A stretch of 55,661 bases of DNA from an uncultured Ruminococcus sp. (GCA_902785365.1 CACZYC010000010.1:1-55661); one strand, 5' to 3'; shown: positions 1-8,734, counted from the first letter of the stretch. Notes: a model not told the origin generated them from the letters alone. Translations and numbers: made by a program.

Positions 1-50
1 TTTCTTCTCATTTTTCAACAATATTTAAAAAATTTATCTACAAATACAGC

Positions 51-86
51 AAACTCGGAATCCGCTCTCACGAATTCCGAGTTTTT
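51..86 (+). terminator. Hairpin terminator of an off-window gene
   Basis: An 11-bp perfect stem (51-61 with 74-84) is followed by a short T run on the plus strand, so it probably ends a plus-strand gene lying before the window. It could also help stop the minus-strand mrp transcript, because the opposite strand also shows a few T residues after the stem. Confidence 0.6.
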
Positions 87-99
87 CTACAGTCTGTAA

Positions 100-134
100 C
101 CCGCTGAAAAGTTTCAGCGGGTTTGTTTTTTTTT
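100..134 (+). terminator. Second hairpin terminator with long T tract
   Basis: A 10-bp stem, CCCGCTGAAA (100-109) with TTTCAGCGGG (112-121), is followed by a T-rich tract to about 134. The T tract lies on the plus side, so it works best for rightward transcription entering the window and sits 3 bases before the end of the converging mrp gene. Confidence 0.7.
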
Positions 135-136
135 AT

Positions 137-958
137 TTATATCTTTTCAAGTTCCTCGCAAGCTTCATCCACAAGTCCGTCGTCTATCATTTCGACCATA
201 CCTTTGTCTACCGCCTGAGCGAGCTTAGGGTCAATGGGAAGTTTAGCGAGCACCTTGGTGCCGAATTTTGCGGCGACCTCGTCAATCTTGCTCTCTCCGT
301 AAATATTGTGGCGTTTGCCGCAGTCCGGACATTCAAAATAGCTCATATTCTCGACAATACCGATAATCGGCACGTTCATCATCTGAGCCATCTTCACCGC
401 CTTTTCGACAATCATCGACACCAGATCCTGGGGGGTGGTGACAATAATAATGCCGTCGACAGGTATACTCTGGAACACAGTCAGAGCTACGTCACCCGTG
501 CCGGGGGGCATATCGACAAACATATAGTCCTCGTCAGCCCAGATTACATCTGTCCAGAACTGTTTTACTGTTCCCGAAATCAGCGAACCTCGCCAGATTA
601 CGGGGTCGGTTTCGTTTTCGAGAAGCAGGTTTATGGACATAACGTCAATGCCCGTTTTTGTTGTTACAGGAAAAATCCCGAAGTCATTACCCTTGGCTCT
701 CTCGTGAAGATTGAACGCTTTGGGAATGGACGGTCCTGTTATATCCGCGTCGAGCACCGCTGTCTTGTGTCCGCGTCTTTTCATAGTAACGGCAAGCGCG
801 GAAGTCACCAGACTTTTGCCAACTCCGCCTTTGCCCGAAATAACTCCGATAACTTTCTTTACAGAGCTCATTTCGTGTAAGCTTTCTCGCAAATCCTGCG
901 GCGCGGTTCTGCTTTCACAGTTTTCAGCGCAGGATGAGCAATCGTGGTCGCATCCCAT
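137..958 (-). CDS. mrp: Mrp/NBP35-type ATP-binding Fe-S carrier protein
   Basis: This 273-residue ParA-superfamily ATPase probably carries [4Fe-4S] clusters to apoproteins in the cytoplasm. The deviant Walker A motif GKGGVGKS is at residues 42-49, the Mrp signature VDMPPGTGD at about 148-156, and the cluster-bridging pair CPDC at 210-213. The N-terminus adds a second Cys-rich patch (C3, C7, C10, C14), as in Clostridial Mrp proteins and resembling the N-terminal cluster site of Nbp35. AGGAG lies just upstream of the ATG. It is the last gene of the minus-strand run starting at prmA, 14 bases after its neighbour. Family assignment is firm; the cluster-transfer role is family knowledge. Confidence 0.92.
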   Translation of the reverse strand: MGCDHDCSSCAENCESRTAPQDLRESLHEMSSVKKVIGVISGKGGVGKSLVTSALAVTMKRRGHKTAVLDADITGPSIPKAFNLHERAKGNDFGIFPVTTKTGIDVMSINLLLENETDPVIWRGSLISGTVKQFWTDVIWADEDYMFVDMPPGTGDVALTVFQSIPVDGIIIVTTPQDLVSMIVEKAVKMAQMMNVPIIGIVENMSYFECPDCGKRHNIYGESKIDEVAAKFGTKVLAKLPIDPKLAQAVDKGMVEMIDDGLVDEACEELEKI

Positions 959-972
959 TTCGAATTACTCCT

Positions 973-2190
973 TTATTGTACGGTTATGGAATCAAGGAAA
1001 GAATTAAGGTCCTTGTTCTTCTCCATGTAATTTTTCTGAGCTGTTTCGTCAGCTTCATTGAACTGGATATCAGTGGGTGTGGTTATGATAACCTTCTTCT
1101 TGCCGTCGGAGGTGTATCTGATATCCTTCACGCCCGCAAGGTTGTCCGCGGAACTGTCTTTCGCGTCGAAAACATAGATGGAAGCAAGCTTACCCATACT
1201 GTATGACTTATAGTTGTAGTCCTCATAATAGGTTGTACACTTGCCGTTTTCAACAACAGTAACTCCGCTCTGCCAGCTCTTGGGGAGGTTGATGGTATAA
1301 GCGCCCTTGTCCTCTGTTTTTCTGGAATCGTCCTCCTCGGTGGGAGCAACCTTCTTGGTCGCTTTTTCGGTTTCCTTCTCCGTCGCGGCTGAAGTTTCCT
1401 CGGACTCGCTGGTTGTGGCTGTTGTGGCGTAGTTGATTCCTATGCCCTCAAAACTCTCGCGTTCGCACTGACCGAGCACCAACTGGTTTTGAGAATTCAA
1501 AGTTTCCTGAGCAACGTAATAAACCATCTCGTCTTCAAAACCCGGGGTAACCTGAGTTCTGAGTCCCTTGTTGTCCTTCTCAAAGAAATAGATTGATTTC
1601 GCCTTTGAGGGAAGCTTAATCTTCCACAGCGAATCATGGTCGCTGCAGGGTGTACAGTTCTTGGTCTTGGTCTTATTATTTACAATATATGATACTTCGA
1701 CGTCATCCGTCCAATGGTAAATTGTGCCGTCGGATTTAACTAAATTGACGTCGGAATCGGGCTTATCAAAGTAAATTGTAAGCTTGTCCGTCGTTTTGTT
1801 GCCGCCGAAAACTCCGCCGAAAAGGCAGAAGCATACCGCCCCGGCAATTGCCGCGATAAGCACACAGACAATTGTGATAATCAACGCTTTTTTTCCGCGC
1901 TTTCTTTGAGCTTTTTTGCGGCGGTTATCAACCTCGTAATAGGGTTCGGCAACGTCCTCGTCATTGTAGGGAACTCTGTTTTTAAACGGTTCCTTTTTCT
2001 GTTCGTGTGCCTGTGAGGGCATTACAAAATCCTCGTCCTTTTCAAAAGTCATAGACGAACCGCGGGATTCCCCGCTTCTGTCGGGAGCAGCTACTACGTC
2101 GGGGAGCTGAACTTCTCCGCAGACGTAACAGACTTTTTCGTCGTTTTCAAGAAACGCTCCACAGTTTGAACATCTTCTTTTTTCAGCCAT
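973..2190 (-). CDS. Zinc-ribbon, single-pass membrane protein of unknown function
   Basis: A 405-residue protein I cannot name. A zinc ribbon lies at the N-terminus (C7, C10, C21, C24), then a charged linker, a basic stretch (about 90-100) and one membrane segment (about 101-125). The remaining 280 residues are probably outside the cell if the ribbon is cytoplasmic. The outer part begins with a beta-rich domain, has a Thr/Glu/Lys linker near 265-300 and ends with a second globular domain. An AAGGTG ribosome site precedes the ATG. It lies 9 bases after the Thr-rich membrane protein and before mrp in one operon. The ribbon-linker-membrane plan recurs in other genes of the window. Function unknown; a sensor or cell-envelope role is only a guess. 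Confidence 0.75.
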   Translation of the reverse strand: MAEKRRCSNCGAFLENDEKVCYVCGEVQLPDVVAAPDRSGESRGSSMTFEKDEDFVMPSQAHEQKKEPFKNRVPYNDEDVAEPYYEVDNRRKKAQRKRGKKALIITIVCVLIAAIAGAVCFCLFGGVFGGNKTTDKLTIYFDKPDSDVNLVKSDGTIYHWTDDVEVSYIVNNKTKTKNCTPCSDHDSLWKIKLPSKAKSIYFFEKDNKGLRTQVTPGFEDEMVYYVAQETLNSQNQLVLGQCERESFEGIGINYATTATTSESEETSAATEKETEKATKKVAPTEEDDSRKTEDKGAYTINLPKSWQSGVTVVENGKCTTYYEDYNYKSYSMGKLASIYVFDAKDSSADNLAGVKDIRYTSDGKKKVIITTPTDIQFNEADETAQKNYMEKNKDLNSFLDSITVQ

Positions 2191-2199
2191 TTTTTCACC

Positions 2200-2823
2200 T
2201 TATTCTTCCATTTGTGTGGTTTCGGTTGCAGCCTGTTGAGTAGTTGGAGTTTCTGTCTTGGGCGCTTCGGTTTGAGTCGGCGCCTGAGTGGGAGGCTGCG
2301 TTTGCTGTGTTGTTGCGGCTGTCGCCTTAGTTGTCGCTTCGGTCTGAGGAGCCTCGGTCGTTGTTTCGGGTTGGGTTTCCTCTGTTTGTTCGTACTCTGT
2401 CGTCTCGGGCTGAGTTGTCGGCTTGGTGGTAGCGGAAGTGGTAGCCTTGGTCGCCTTTTTGACAGCTTTTTTCTTGTCAGATGACGAACATCCTCGCAAT
2501 GTAAGCAGAACAATCAACGCAATAATAATTGCCGCCGCGACAGCACTAACTATTATAATAACTTTCTTTTTATTATTTTGTCCTTTTTTGTCGGGATGTC
2601 TGCCTGATTTTTTAGGCTTTCTATCCGGAGTATACTCGGAATATTCGCGGTAATCCCGCTCGGGTTCCGCCGGAGGCACAGCCACAGGTTCCGCCGCGTC
2701 GTCAAAACCGTCGCCGTAATCGTCGGCGTCTGGCTGAGAGTTAATGTCTATCTCCTGAGTACCCTCATTTTCAGAATCATCGAGACTAAAGATTTTTGTC
2801 TCAAAATCACTATCTTTATTCAT
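2200..2823 (-). CDS. Single-pass membrane protein with Thr/Gln-rich tail
   Basis: A 207-residue protein of unknown function. An acidic N-terminal half (many Asp and Glu in residues 4-60) leads to a basic stop-transfer region and one membrane helix (about 87-109). After this comes a roughly 85-residue low-complexity tail almost entirely of Thr, Gln, Glu, Pro and Ala. Such tails are typical of wall-spanning or O-glycosylated stalks. The helix ends in RGC, but there is no N-terminal signal, so a lipoprotein is unlikely. Spacing to neighbours is about 9 bases on each side, supporting co-transcription. Only a weak ribosome site (GGAAGAA) is seen. It could form a pair with the next gene, which has the same single-pass plan. 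Confidence 0.7.
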   Translation of the reverse strand: MNKDSDFETKIFSLDDSENEGTQEIDINSQPDADDYGDGFDDAAEPVAVPPAEPERDYREYSEYTPDRKPKKSGRHPDKKGQNNKKKVIIIVSAVAAAIIIALIVLLTLRGCSSSDKKKAVKKATKATTSATTKPTTQPETTEYEQTEETQPETTTEAPQTEATTKATAATTQQTQPPTQAPTQTEAPKTETPTTQQAATETTQMEE

Positions 2824-2832
2824 AGCAATAAG

Positions 2833-3417
2833 TTATTCTTCCTCGGGGTTTTCTTCAGTGGTTTCCTCTGTGTCCGCCGCTTCACCCTCAACTACAACTT
2901 CGTCAACGGGCTCTTCTTCTGCGGGAGCTTCCTCTTCCTGTTCGATATCGGCTTCTACTCCGCCTTCAAGTACAGCGGGTTCTTCCTCTTCTTTGGTTTC
3001 TTCTTCCTCGTTTTCCTCATAGGCTGTTTCAAATCCGCTGAGGAAAGTGTAAGGAATTCCGTAGCCAAGAGCGATAGCCGCCATATACGTTACGACGGGA
3101 GCTTCCGCGAGCTGGGCGTGCAAGGGCATAAAAGCAAATATTGAAGCTATAATTATGTAAAGCGCGGGTATATCAAGAAGAATAAGAGTAATGAGACTGA
3201 ATCTTTTGATTGCCTTGCCTTCGCCGACTCTCGTGGCGTAGAATACGAGCAAACCGAATATAACAAAAATTATAGCCGTAACAAACGCTTTGGCGGTATC
3301 GCCGCCTAATGTGTTGGCAAACTGAGCAAAGAAATAACCGCACACAATATACGCCAGCATTAAAAATGCCGAGAAAAACAGATTTACATTCTCACGTTTT
3401 GAATTTTTCTTTTTCAT
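2833..3417 (-). CDS. Four-helix membrane protein with acidic C-terminal tail
   Basis: A 194-residue hypothetical protein. Four hydrophobic stretches (roughly 13-33, 40-60, 72-95 and 107-125) suggest a polytopic inner-membrane protein. They are followed by a 60-residue tail made mostly of Glu with Ala, Val and Thr. A good AGGAG site precedes the ATG. It is the second gene of the run that begins with prmA, 23 bases downstream of prmA. No motif identifies a function. The very acidic tail is likely disordered and cytoplasmic and could bind a basic partner or metal ions; that is inference. Confidence 0.7.
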   Translation of the reverse strand: MKKKNSKRENVNLFFSAFLMLAYIVCGYFFAQFANTLGGDTAKAFVTAIIFVIFGLLVFYATRVGEGKAIKRFSLITLILLDIPALYIIIASIFAFMPLHAQLAEAPVVTYMAAIALGYGIPYTFLSGFETAYEENEEEETKEEEEPAVLEGGVEADIEQEEEAPAEEEPVDEVVVEGEAADTEETTEENPEEE

Positions 3418-3440
3418 AGTTTTGTTCTCCTGTCATTGAA

Positions 3441-4361
3441 TTATTTGATTTTAGCAACCAGACAAACCCATCCGTTGTCCTCGATTCTTTCAATCACATT
3501 GAAGTCCTCGGACACGGCTTCATATACCTCGTCGCCGCGGGCGTCGATAATTCCGCTCATAATATATACGGTTTCAGGATTCATAAAATTCCTGACGCCT
3601 TTTGATAAACATATTATAGCATCTGCTACAATATTTGCAACAATTAAATTATATTTTCCGCTGATTTTTTCCGTGAGGTCGCCGACAACCGCAGTGAATT
3701 TATCACTGACATTGTTGAGCTCAGCGTTTTCCCTGGCGGTTTTTACCGCAACTTCGTCGATGTCCACACCCACAGCGTTTTCAGCGCCAAGCAGCAGCGA
3801 AGCTATCGCCAGAATTCCACTTCCGCAGCCTACATCGAGCACCGTGTCGCCCTGTTTCAGATATTTTTCAATAGTTTCAAGGCAAAGCTTTGTGGTCTCG
3901 TGGCTTCCTGTTCCGAACGCAAGTCCCGGGTCTATATTGAGCACAACTCTGCCATTTGCTTCATAGTCATCTCGCCATGTGGGACGGATGAGAAGCTTTT
4001 CGCCCACGGGGGTAGGGTTGAAGTATTTCTTCCAATTGTTTCGCCAGTCCTCATCCTGTGTCGCGGAGGTGTCAATTTCGTGTTTTATTCCTTCAGCGTT
4101 AAACCTCTCAGACAAAAAAGCCAGAGCTTCCGCGGGGTTTACGTCCGGCTCAAGATAAATATGGATAAACGCCTCGCTTTTGTCTTTTTTGAGCAAGTCC
4201 TCATCAATAAGGTCGACATGCGCTATCTCCATAACCTGTTCCTCAAGCTCGGAATAATCCTCAATATATATTCCGTAAGGAACCACCATATTCGCGATGT
4301 CGGACGCCTTGTCAATATCCGCGGCGTTTACGGAGATTTTTATTTCGGTCCATTCTGCCAT
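3441..4361 (-). CDS. prmA: Ribosomal protein L11 methyltransferase
   Basis: A 306-residue S-adenosylmethionine-dependent enzyme that methylates lysines and the N-terminus of ribosomal protein L11. The N-terminal half is the L11-recognition domain. The C-terminal half is a Rossmann methyltransferase fold with motif I DVGCGSGILAIA and the downstream NIVADAI motif typical of PrmA. I use the ATG at 4361 because AGGAGA lies about 8 bases upstream; an in-frame extension to 4403 has no ribosome site and would run into the promoter. It heads an apparent five-gene minus-strand operon ending with mrp. A DnaJ-prmA link seen in many Firmicutes is not kept here. Confidence 0.93.
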   Translation of the reverse strand: MAEWTEIKISVNAADIDKASDIANMVVPYGIYIEDYSELEEQVMEIAHVDLIDEDLLKKDKSEAFIHIYLEPDVNPAEALAFLSERFNAEGIKHEIDTSATQDEDWRNNWKKYFNPTPVGEKLLIRPTWRDDYEANGRVVLNIDPGLAFGTGSHETTKLCLETIEKYLKQGDTVLDVGCGSGILAIASLLLGAENAVGVDIDEVAVKTARENAELNNVSDKFTAVVGDLTEKISGKYNLIVANIVADAIICLSKGVRNFMNPETVYIMSGIIDARGDEVYEAVSEDFNVIERIEDNGWVCLVAKIK

Positions 4362-4391
4362 AACTCCGTCTCCTTTCAAAAAACCTATACA

Positions 4392-4420
4392 ATTATAATA
4401 CAAGAGAAAAAATTTTACAA
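4392..4420 (-). promoter_or_regulatory. Sigma-A promoter of the prmA operon
   Basis: On the minus strand TTGTAA (4415-4420) and TATAAT (4392-4397) are separated by exactly 17 bases, about 30 bases upstream of the prmA ATG. It diverges from the parAB transcription unit. Confidence 0.65.
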
Positions 4421-4527
4421 GTTAGTAAAAAAAGCTTTTATTTCATAGCAAAATATGATACAATTTTTGTGTATGTATAATTAAAAGGGGCAGAAGTTGC
4501 TGTCCCTATGGGGTAAAGGTGATTTTA

Positions 4528-5289
4528 TTGGCAAAGGTAATCGCGATAGCTAACCAGAAAGGCGGCGTAGGCAAAACTACAACCGCGGTAAACCTCGCGG
4601 CTTGTCTGGGCGCTATGGGTAAACGCACGCTTTTGGTTGACGTTGACCCTCAGGGAAACGCGACAAGCGGTGTGGCTGTGGACAAACGACAGCTCACCAA
4701 ATCAACATATAACATTCTTGTGGACGGTGTGAGCGCCGAGGAGTGTCTGTTCTCAACACAATATGAAAATCTTCATATTGTTCCCAGCTCTCTGAACCTC
4801 GCCGCCGCGGAACTGGAAATCGCGGAGAAACCGCACCGCGAATCTATTCTTAAAAATTCGTTACTTCCGATTAAATTCAACTACGACTATATAATCGTTG
4901 ACTGTCCGCCCTCGCTGGGGCTCATCACAGCCAACGCTCTGACAATAGCAGACGCCATTCTGGTACCGATACAGTGCGAATACTACGCGCTGGAGGGTCT
5001 CAGTCAGCTTATGTCAACCGTTCGCCGTGTAAAAAGACAGTATAATTCCTCGCTTGAGCTTGAGGGCGTACTTCTGACTATGTATGACGGCAGACTCAAC
5101 CTGACTCAGCAGGTTGTTGAGGAAGTTAAAAAATTCTTTCCGCGCAAGGTATTCAAGACCGTTATTCCGCGCGGTGTAAGACTTTCGGAGGCTCCGTCCT
5201 TCGGAATGCCCGTTATTTACTATGATAAATCCTGTAAAGGCGCGCTCGCGTATACGGAGCTTGCCAAGGAAATTGTGAGCAAGGGGTGA
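4528..5289 (+). CDS. parA: Chromosome-partitioning ATPase ParA/Soj
   Basis: A 253-residue ParA-type Walker ATPase that binds DNA as an ATP dimer and acts with ParB in origin segregation and control of DnaA. The deviant Walker A KGGVGKTT is at the N-terminus, VDVDPQGN marks the A' motif and VDCPPSLG the Walker B. I prefer the TTG at 4528: AAAGGTG ends six bases before it and the product then begins MAKVIAIANQKGG, the usual Soj start. A GTG at 4519 would add three residues. It lies 4 bases upstream of parB in one operon. There is no DNA-binding extension, so it is the short chromosomal type. Confidence 0.93.
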   Translation: MAKVIAIANQKGGVGKTTTAVNLAACLGAMGKRTLLVDVDPQGNATSGVAVDKRQLTKSTYNILVDGVSAEECLFSTQYENLHIVPSSLNLAAAELEIAEKPHRESILKNSLLPIKFNYDYIIVDCPPSLGLITANALTIADAILVPIQCEYYALEGLSQLMSTVRRVKRQYNSSLELEGVLLTMYDGRLNLTQQVVEEVKKFFPRKVFKTVIPRGVRLSEAPSFGMPVIYYDKSCKGALAYTELAKEIVSKG

Positions 5290-5293
5290 GAAA

Positions 5294-6151
5294 ATGGCTA
5301 AGAAAATAGGTGGTCTGGGCAAAGGTCTCGGCGCCATATTTATTGAGAACGAAACCGAAAACGGCGAGTCCACGGTAACTCTCAATATCTCCGAACTTGA
5401 ACCCAACCGAAATCAGCCAAGACGCGAGTTTGACGAGGAAGCGCTCAACTCTTTAGCTGACAGCATTAAACAACACGGATTAATTCAGCCCATACTCGTC
5501 CGCCCGATTCTCGGCGGAGGGTATATGATAGTGGCGGGTGAGCGCCGCTATCGGGCATGTCAGATTGCGGGCGTTACGGAAATCCCCGTGGTTATCCGCG
5601 AACTGACCGACAAGGAAACTATGGAAATCGCGCTCATAGAAAATCTTCAGCGCGAAAATCTAAACCCCATAGAGGAAGCCAAGGGCTACCGTTCACTTAT
5701 GGACGACTACGGACTGACTCAGGAACAGGTTTCCGAGGCAATCGGAAAATCTCGTCCCGCCGTGGCAAATTCCCTAAGGCTGTTAAATCTTCCCGACGAA
5801 ATCACCGTTATGCTGGAACAAGGCAAGCTCAGCTCGGGTCACGCCAGAGCATTGCTTTCCTTTGACAACGAATCTGAGATGATACGCGTCGCAAATGAAA
5901 TCGCGCTCTCGGATATGTCGGTAAGACAAATTGAAAAGATTGCTCAACAAAAGAAAAAGACCTCCGCGCCCAAAACGGCGCCTGTCAAAACTCCCTCATT
6001 CTATAGTATTGTAGAACAAACTCTCGGCGAGTACCTCGGCACAAAAGTCAAGGTCACTCCGCTAAAAAATAAAAAGGGCGGAACTCTCTCGATAGAGTTC
6101 TACAGCAACGACGATTTACAGTCTTTGGCTCAGAAGCTGGAAGATAAATGA
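5294..6151 (+). CDS. parB: Chromosome-partitioning protein ParB/Spo0J
   Basis: A 285-residue CTPase clamp that loads at parS sites and spreads. The CTP-binding motif GERRYR is at about 82-87, and the ENLQRENLNP motif at 116-125. The helix-turn-helix includes GKSRPAVAN (151-159), and a C-terminal dimerisation domain ends the protein. Positions matching the four ParB/Noc specificity residues read R154, S160, N165 and G182; R and G are the ParB-type choice, so this is the true ParB rather than Noc. It follows parA by 4 bases and overlaps the next gene by the ATGA of its stop codon. Its parS sites are at 17068 and 18578. Confidence 0.93.
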   Translation: MAKKIGGLGKGLGAIFIENETENGESTVTLNISELEPNRNQPRREFDEEALNSLADSIKQHGLIQPILVRPILGGGYMIVAGERRYRACQIAGVTEIPVVIRELTDKETMEIALIENLQRENLNPIEEAKGYRSLMDDYGLTQEQVSEAIGKSRPAVANSLRLLNLPDEITVMLEQGKLSSGHARALLSFDNESEMIRVANEIALSDMSVRQIEKIAQQKKKTSAPKTAPVKTPSFYSIVEQTLGEYLGTKVKVTPLKNKKGGTLSIEFYSNDDLQSLAQKLEDK

Positions 6152-6657
6152 GAAAACATAGTATAACAACTTCCCTTACGGTTCTGGTTTTACTTTTTGC
6201 GCTGAACACCACGGCTTTTGCTTATTCGCATATGAAAGTTGCTCCCATTCCGTTTGACTATTCCAAGTGTTTTCCTTTGATTGTCGGCGGAATGTTGGTT
6301 ATCGAAGGGATAATAATCTTACTGTTGACCGATATAAAGCGTATTGTAAACGTTTCTTTCGCGGTTCTCGTCGCAAACGCGGCATCTTTCGTGCTTACAC
6401 GCTTCGCCATAGGGTTTCTGAGACACGAGACCTTTTATAAAGGAATGATTACGCAGGGGCTTATATCGTCAAATATTATCGCGGCAGGCGCGTATCTTGT
6501 CGTATCGCTCATAATCGAGCTTCCGATATTGTATTTTATGCTGAGAGTTTTTACTGAAAAGATAGTAAGGTTAATGCTGGTAGCGGCAGCGGCTAATGTT
6601 GTTACAACTGTCGCGCTTACCATTGTTGAGCTTCAATTACACAAGTTTATTGCATAG
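6148..6657 (+). CDS. Polytopic membrane protein translationally coupled to parB
   Basis: A 169-residue hypothetical protein. Residues 1-25 look like a signal peptide or first membrane helix, followed by about four more hydrophobic segments (around 43-61, 68-92, 105-126 and 133-158). There are no catalytic motifs. Its ATG overlaps the parB stop codon (ATGA), so its translation is probably coupled to parB, and serS starts 25 bases after it. Position alone suggests a link with chromosome partitioning or a chance membership of the parAB operon. I do not recognise the family. Confidence 0.75.
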   Translation: MRKHSITTSLTVLVLLFALNTTAFAYSHMKVAPIPFDYSKCFPLIVGGMLVIEGIIILLLTDIKRIVNVSFAVLVANAASFVLTRFAIGFLRHETFYKGMITQGLISSNIIAAGAYLVVSLIIELPILYFMLRVFTEKIVRLMLVAAAANVVTTVALTIVELQLHKFIA

Positions 6658-6682
6658 TAATTAAAGATATAGGAGTAACATA

Positions 6683-7960
6683 ATGATTGACATTAAATTT
6701 TTAAGGGAAAATCCCGACGTTGTAAAGGAAAATATCAAGAAAAAGTTTCAGGACAGCAAGCTTCCCCTTGTTGATGAGGTAATCGAGCTAGACAAAAAGA
6801 GCCGCGAGGCGAAGGGCAAGGCCGATACACTGAGAGCTAACCGCAACAAACTCTCAAAACAAATCGGCGGTCTTTACGCTCAGGGCAAACGTGAGGAAGC
6901 CGAACAACTCAAGGCTCAGGTTGCCGCTCAGGGCGATGAGCTGGAAGCTCTTGAAGCGCAGGAAAGCGAACTTTCCGCTAAAGTAAATAAGATAATGATG
7001 ACTATTCCGAACATCATTGACGACGTTGTGCCCATAGGCAAGGATGACAGCGAAAACGTAGAGGTTGAGCGTTTCGGCGAACCCGTTGTTCCCGATTTTG
7101 AGATTCCCTATCACACTGACATTATGGAAAAATTCGACGGCATAGACCTCGAATCCGCCCGAAAAGTAGCGGGCAACGGCTTCTATTATCTTATGGGCGA
7201 CATCGCCAGAGTTCACAGCGCCGTAATTGCTTACGCCCGTGACTTTATGATTAACAGGGGCTTTACCTATTGTGTGCCTCCCTTTATGATTCGCTCCAAT
7301 GTTGTTACAGGCGTTATGAGTTTTGCCGAAATGGACGCAATGATGTATAAAATCGAGGGCGAGGACTTATATTTAATAGGAACCTCTGAGCACAGTATGA
7401 TAGGTAAGTTCATCGACACTATGGTTAAAGAGGAAGATCTCCCCAAAACTTTGACGAGTTACTCTCCCTGTTTCCGCAAGGAAAAAGGCGCGCACGGCAT
7501 TGAGGAGCGCGGCGTTTATCGTATTCACCAGTTTGAAAAGCAGGAAATGATAGTTGTCTGCAAACCTGAGGACAGTAAAATGTGGTTTGACAAGCTCTGG
7601 CAGAACACTGTTGACCTTTTCCGCTCTCTTGATATTCCCGTACGCACACTCGAGTGCTGCTCGGGCGACCTCGCGGACTTAAAGGTTCGTTCAATTGACG
7701 TGGAAGCCTGGTCCCCCAGACAGAAAAAGTATTTTGAAGTAGGTTCCTGCTCCAACCTGGGCGACGCTCAGGCTCGACGTCTCAAAATTCGTGTAAAGGG
7801 TAAGGACGGAAAATACTTTGCGCATACACTTAACAACACTGTTGTAGCTCCCCCCAGAATGTTGATTGCGTTCCTGGAGAACAACCTCAACGCTGACGGC
7901 ACAGTAAGTATTCCCGAAGCCCTCAGACCTTATATGGGCGGTCAGGAAATTATAAAATAA
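6683..7960 (+). CDS. serS: Seryl-tRNA synthetase (divergent clostridial subtype)
   Basis: A 425-residue class II aminoacyl-tRNA synthetase charging tRNA-Ser. The N-terminal 110 residues form the tRNA-binding coiled-coil arm. Motif 2 reads YSPCFRKEKG and motif 3 reads APPRMLIAFLENN. Two places differ from common bacterial SerRS: the region usually reading TSEVPL is GTSEHSMIG, and motif 3 has PPRML in place of GRTLVA. That points to the second SerRS type found in Clostridia and some archaea rather than to a broken enzyme. A GGAGTAA ribosome site precedes the ATG. No T-box leader is visible in the 25-base gap from the preceding gene. Confidence 0.92.
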   Translation: MIDIKFLRENPDVVKENIKKKFQDSKLPLVDEVIELDKKSREAKGKADTLRANRNKLSKQIGGLYAQGKREEAEQLKAQVAAQGDELEALEAQESELSAKVNKIMMTIPNIIDDVVPIGKDDSENVEVERFGEPVVPDFEIPYHTDIMEKFDGIDLESARKVAGNGFYYLMGDIARVHSAVIAYARDFMINRGFTYCVPPFMIRSNVVTGVMSFAEMDAMMYKIEGEDLYLIGTSEHSMIGKFIDTMVKEEDLPKTLTSYSPCFRKEKGAHGIEERGVYRIHQFEKQEMIVVCKPEDSKMWFDKLWQNTVDLFRSLDIPVRTLECCSGDLADLKVRSIDVEAWSPRQKKYFEVGSCSNLGDAQARRLKIRVKGKDGKYFAHTLNNTVVAPPRMLIAFLENNLNADGTVSIPEALRPYMGGQEIIK

Positions 7961-8010
7961 TAACTTACAGGGCAAAACCCTGAATAATATAACCATAAAA
8001 GGAGGAAATT

Positions 8011-8721
8011 ATGGAAAGCTTTAAAAAATATTTTGCTGAGTTTATCGGCACCGCCGTGCTCGTTATCGGCGGCTGTGGAACAGCTGTGGGCATCAACACA
8101 CTCACTCTGGGCTACAAGGTTCCTGTTCCGACTACCGCGTCTGTAATTGCTATCGCTCTCGCGTTTGGTCTTTCGATTGTGGCAATGGCGTATTCCATCG
8201 GCAACGTATCGGGCTGTCACATCAACCCCGCGGTATCACTGGCGGTTCTCATCAACGGCGGTATGTCTGTTAAGGATTTCATCGGTTATGTAATTGCCCA
8301 GCTTCTGGGTGCAACGGCGGGTGCCGCGGGCATCTGGATCGTCTTCGGAAGCAACGCGAGTCTCGGCGCCAACGGCTACGGCAGCGGAATCAGCGCTATG
8401 GGCATTGGCGCAGTAGGCGCGGGTATTGTAGAGGTTACTTTGACATTTATCTTTGTTCTCGCTGTACTCGGCGTTACATCAAAGGCGGACAACGCTAGGG
8501 TCGCCGGTTTGGTAATCGGTCTTTCTCTGACTTTTGTTCATCTCATCGGTATTGTTTTCACGGGCACATCCGTAAACCCCGCGAGAAGCTTTGGTCCCGC
8601 TGTATTACAGGGCGGTATAGCTCTTCGTCAGCTTTATGTGTTTATTATCGCTCCGCTTGTAGGCGCGGCAGCGGCAGCTATTATTCACAAGTTTATTTTG
8701 AGCAAAAAGGAAAGCAAATAA
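8011..8721 (+). CDS. aqpZ: Aquaporin (AqpZ-like water channel)
   Basis: A 236-residue major intrinsic protein with six membrane helices and two half-helices. The pore signatures are HINPAV (NPA at 72-74) and SVNPAR (NPA at 189-191, selectivity-filter Arg192). His177 fits the aromatic/Arg filter of water channels, and Ser follows NPAR where glycerol facilitators have Asp. Both features favour AqpZ-like water transport over glycerol. AAGGAGG precedes the ATG by 5 bases. A short CAGGG/CCCTG hairpin without a T tract separates it from serS. A bidirectional terminator follows. Substrate choice is inferred from residues only. Confidence 0.85.
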   Translation: MESFKKYFAEFIGTAVLVIGGCGTAVGINTLTLGYKVPVPTTASVIAIALAFGLSIVAMAYSIGNVSGCHINPAVSLAVLINGGMSVKDFIGYVIAQLLGATAGAAGIWIVFGSNASLGANGYGSGISAMGIGAVGAGIVEVTLTFIFVLAVLGVTSKADNARVAGLVIGLSLTFVHLIGIVFTGTSVNPARSFGPAVLQGGIALRQLYVFIIAPLVGAAAAAIIHKFILSKKESK

Positions 8722-8734
8722 CTTCATTCAAAAA

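Noticed and set aside
308..880. Open frame antisense to mrp
   Set aside because: Shadow frame with no start signal; mrp on the other strand has clear motifs.
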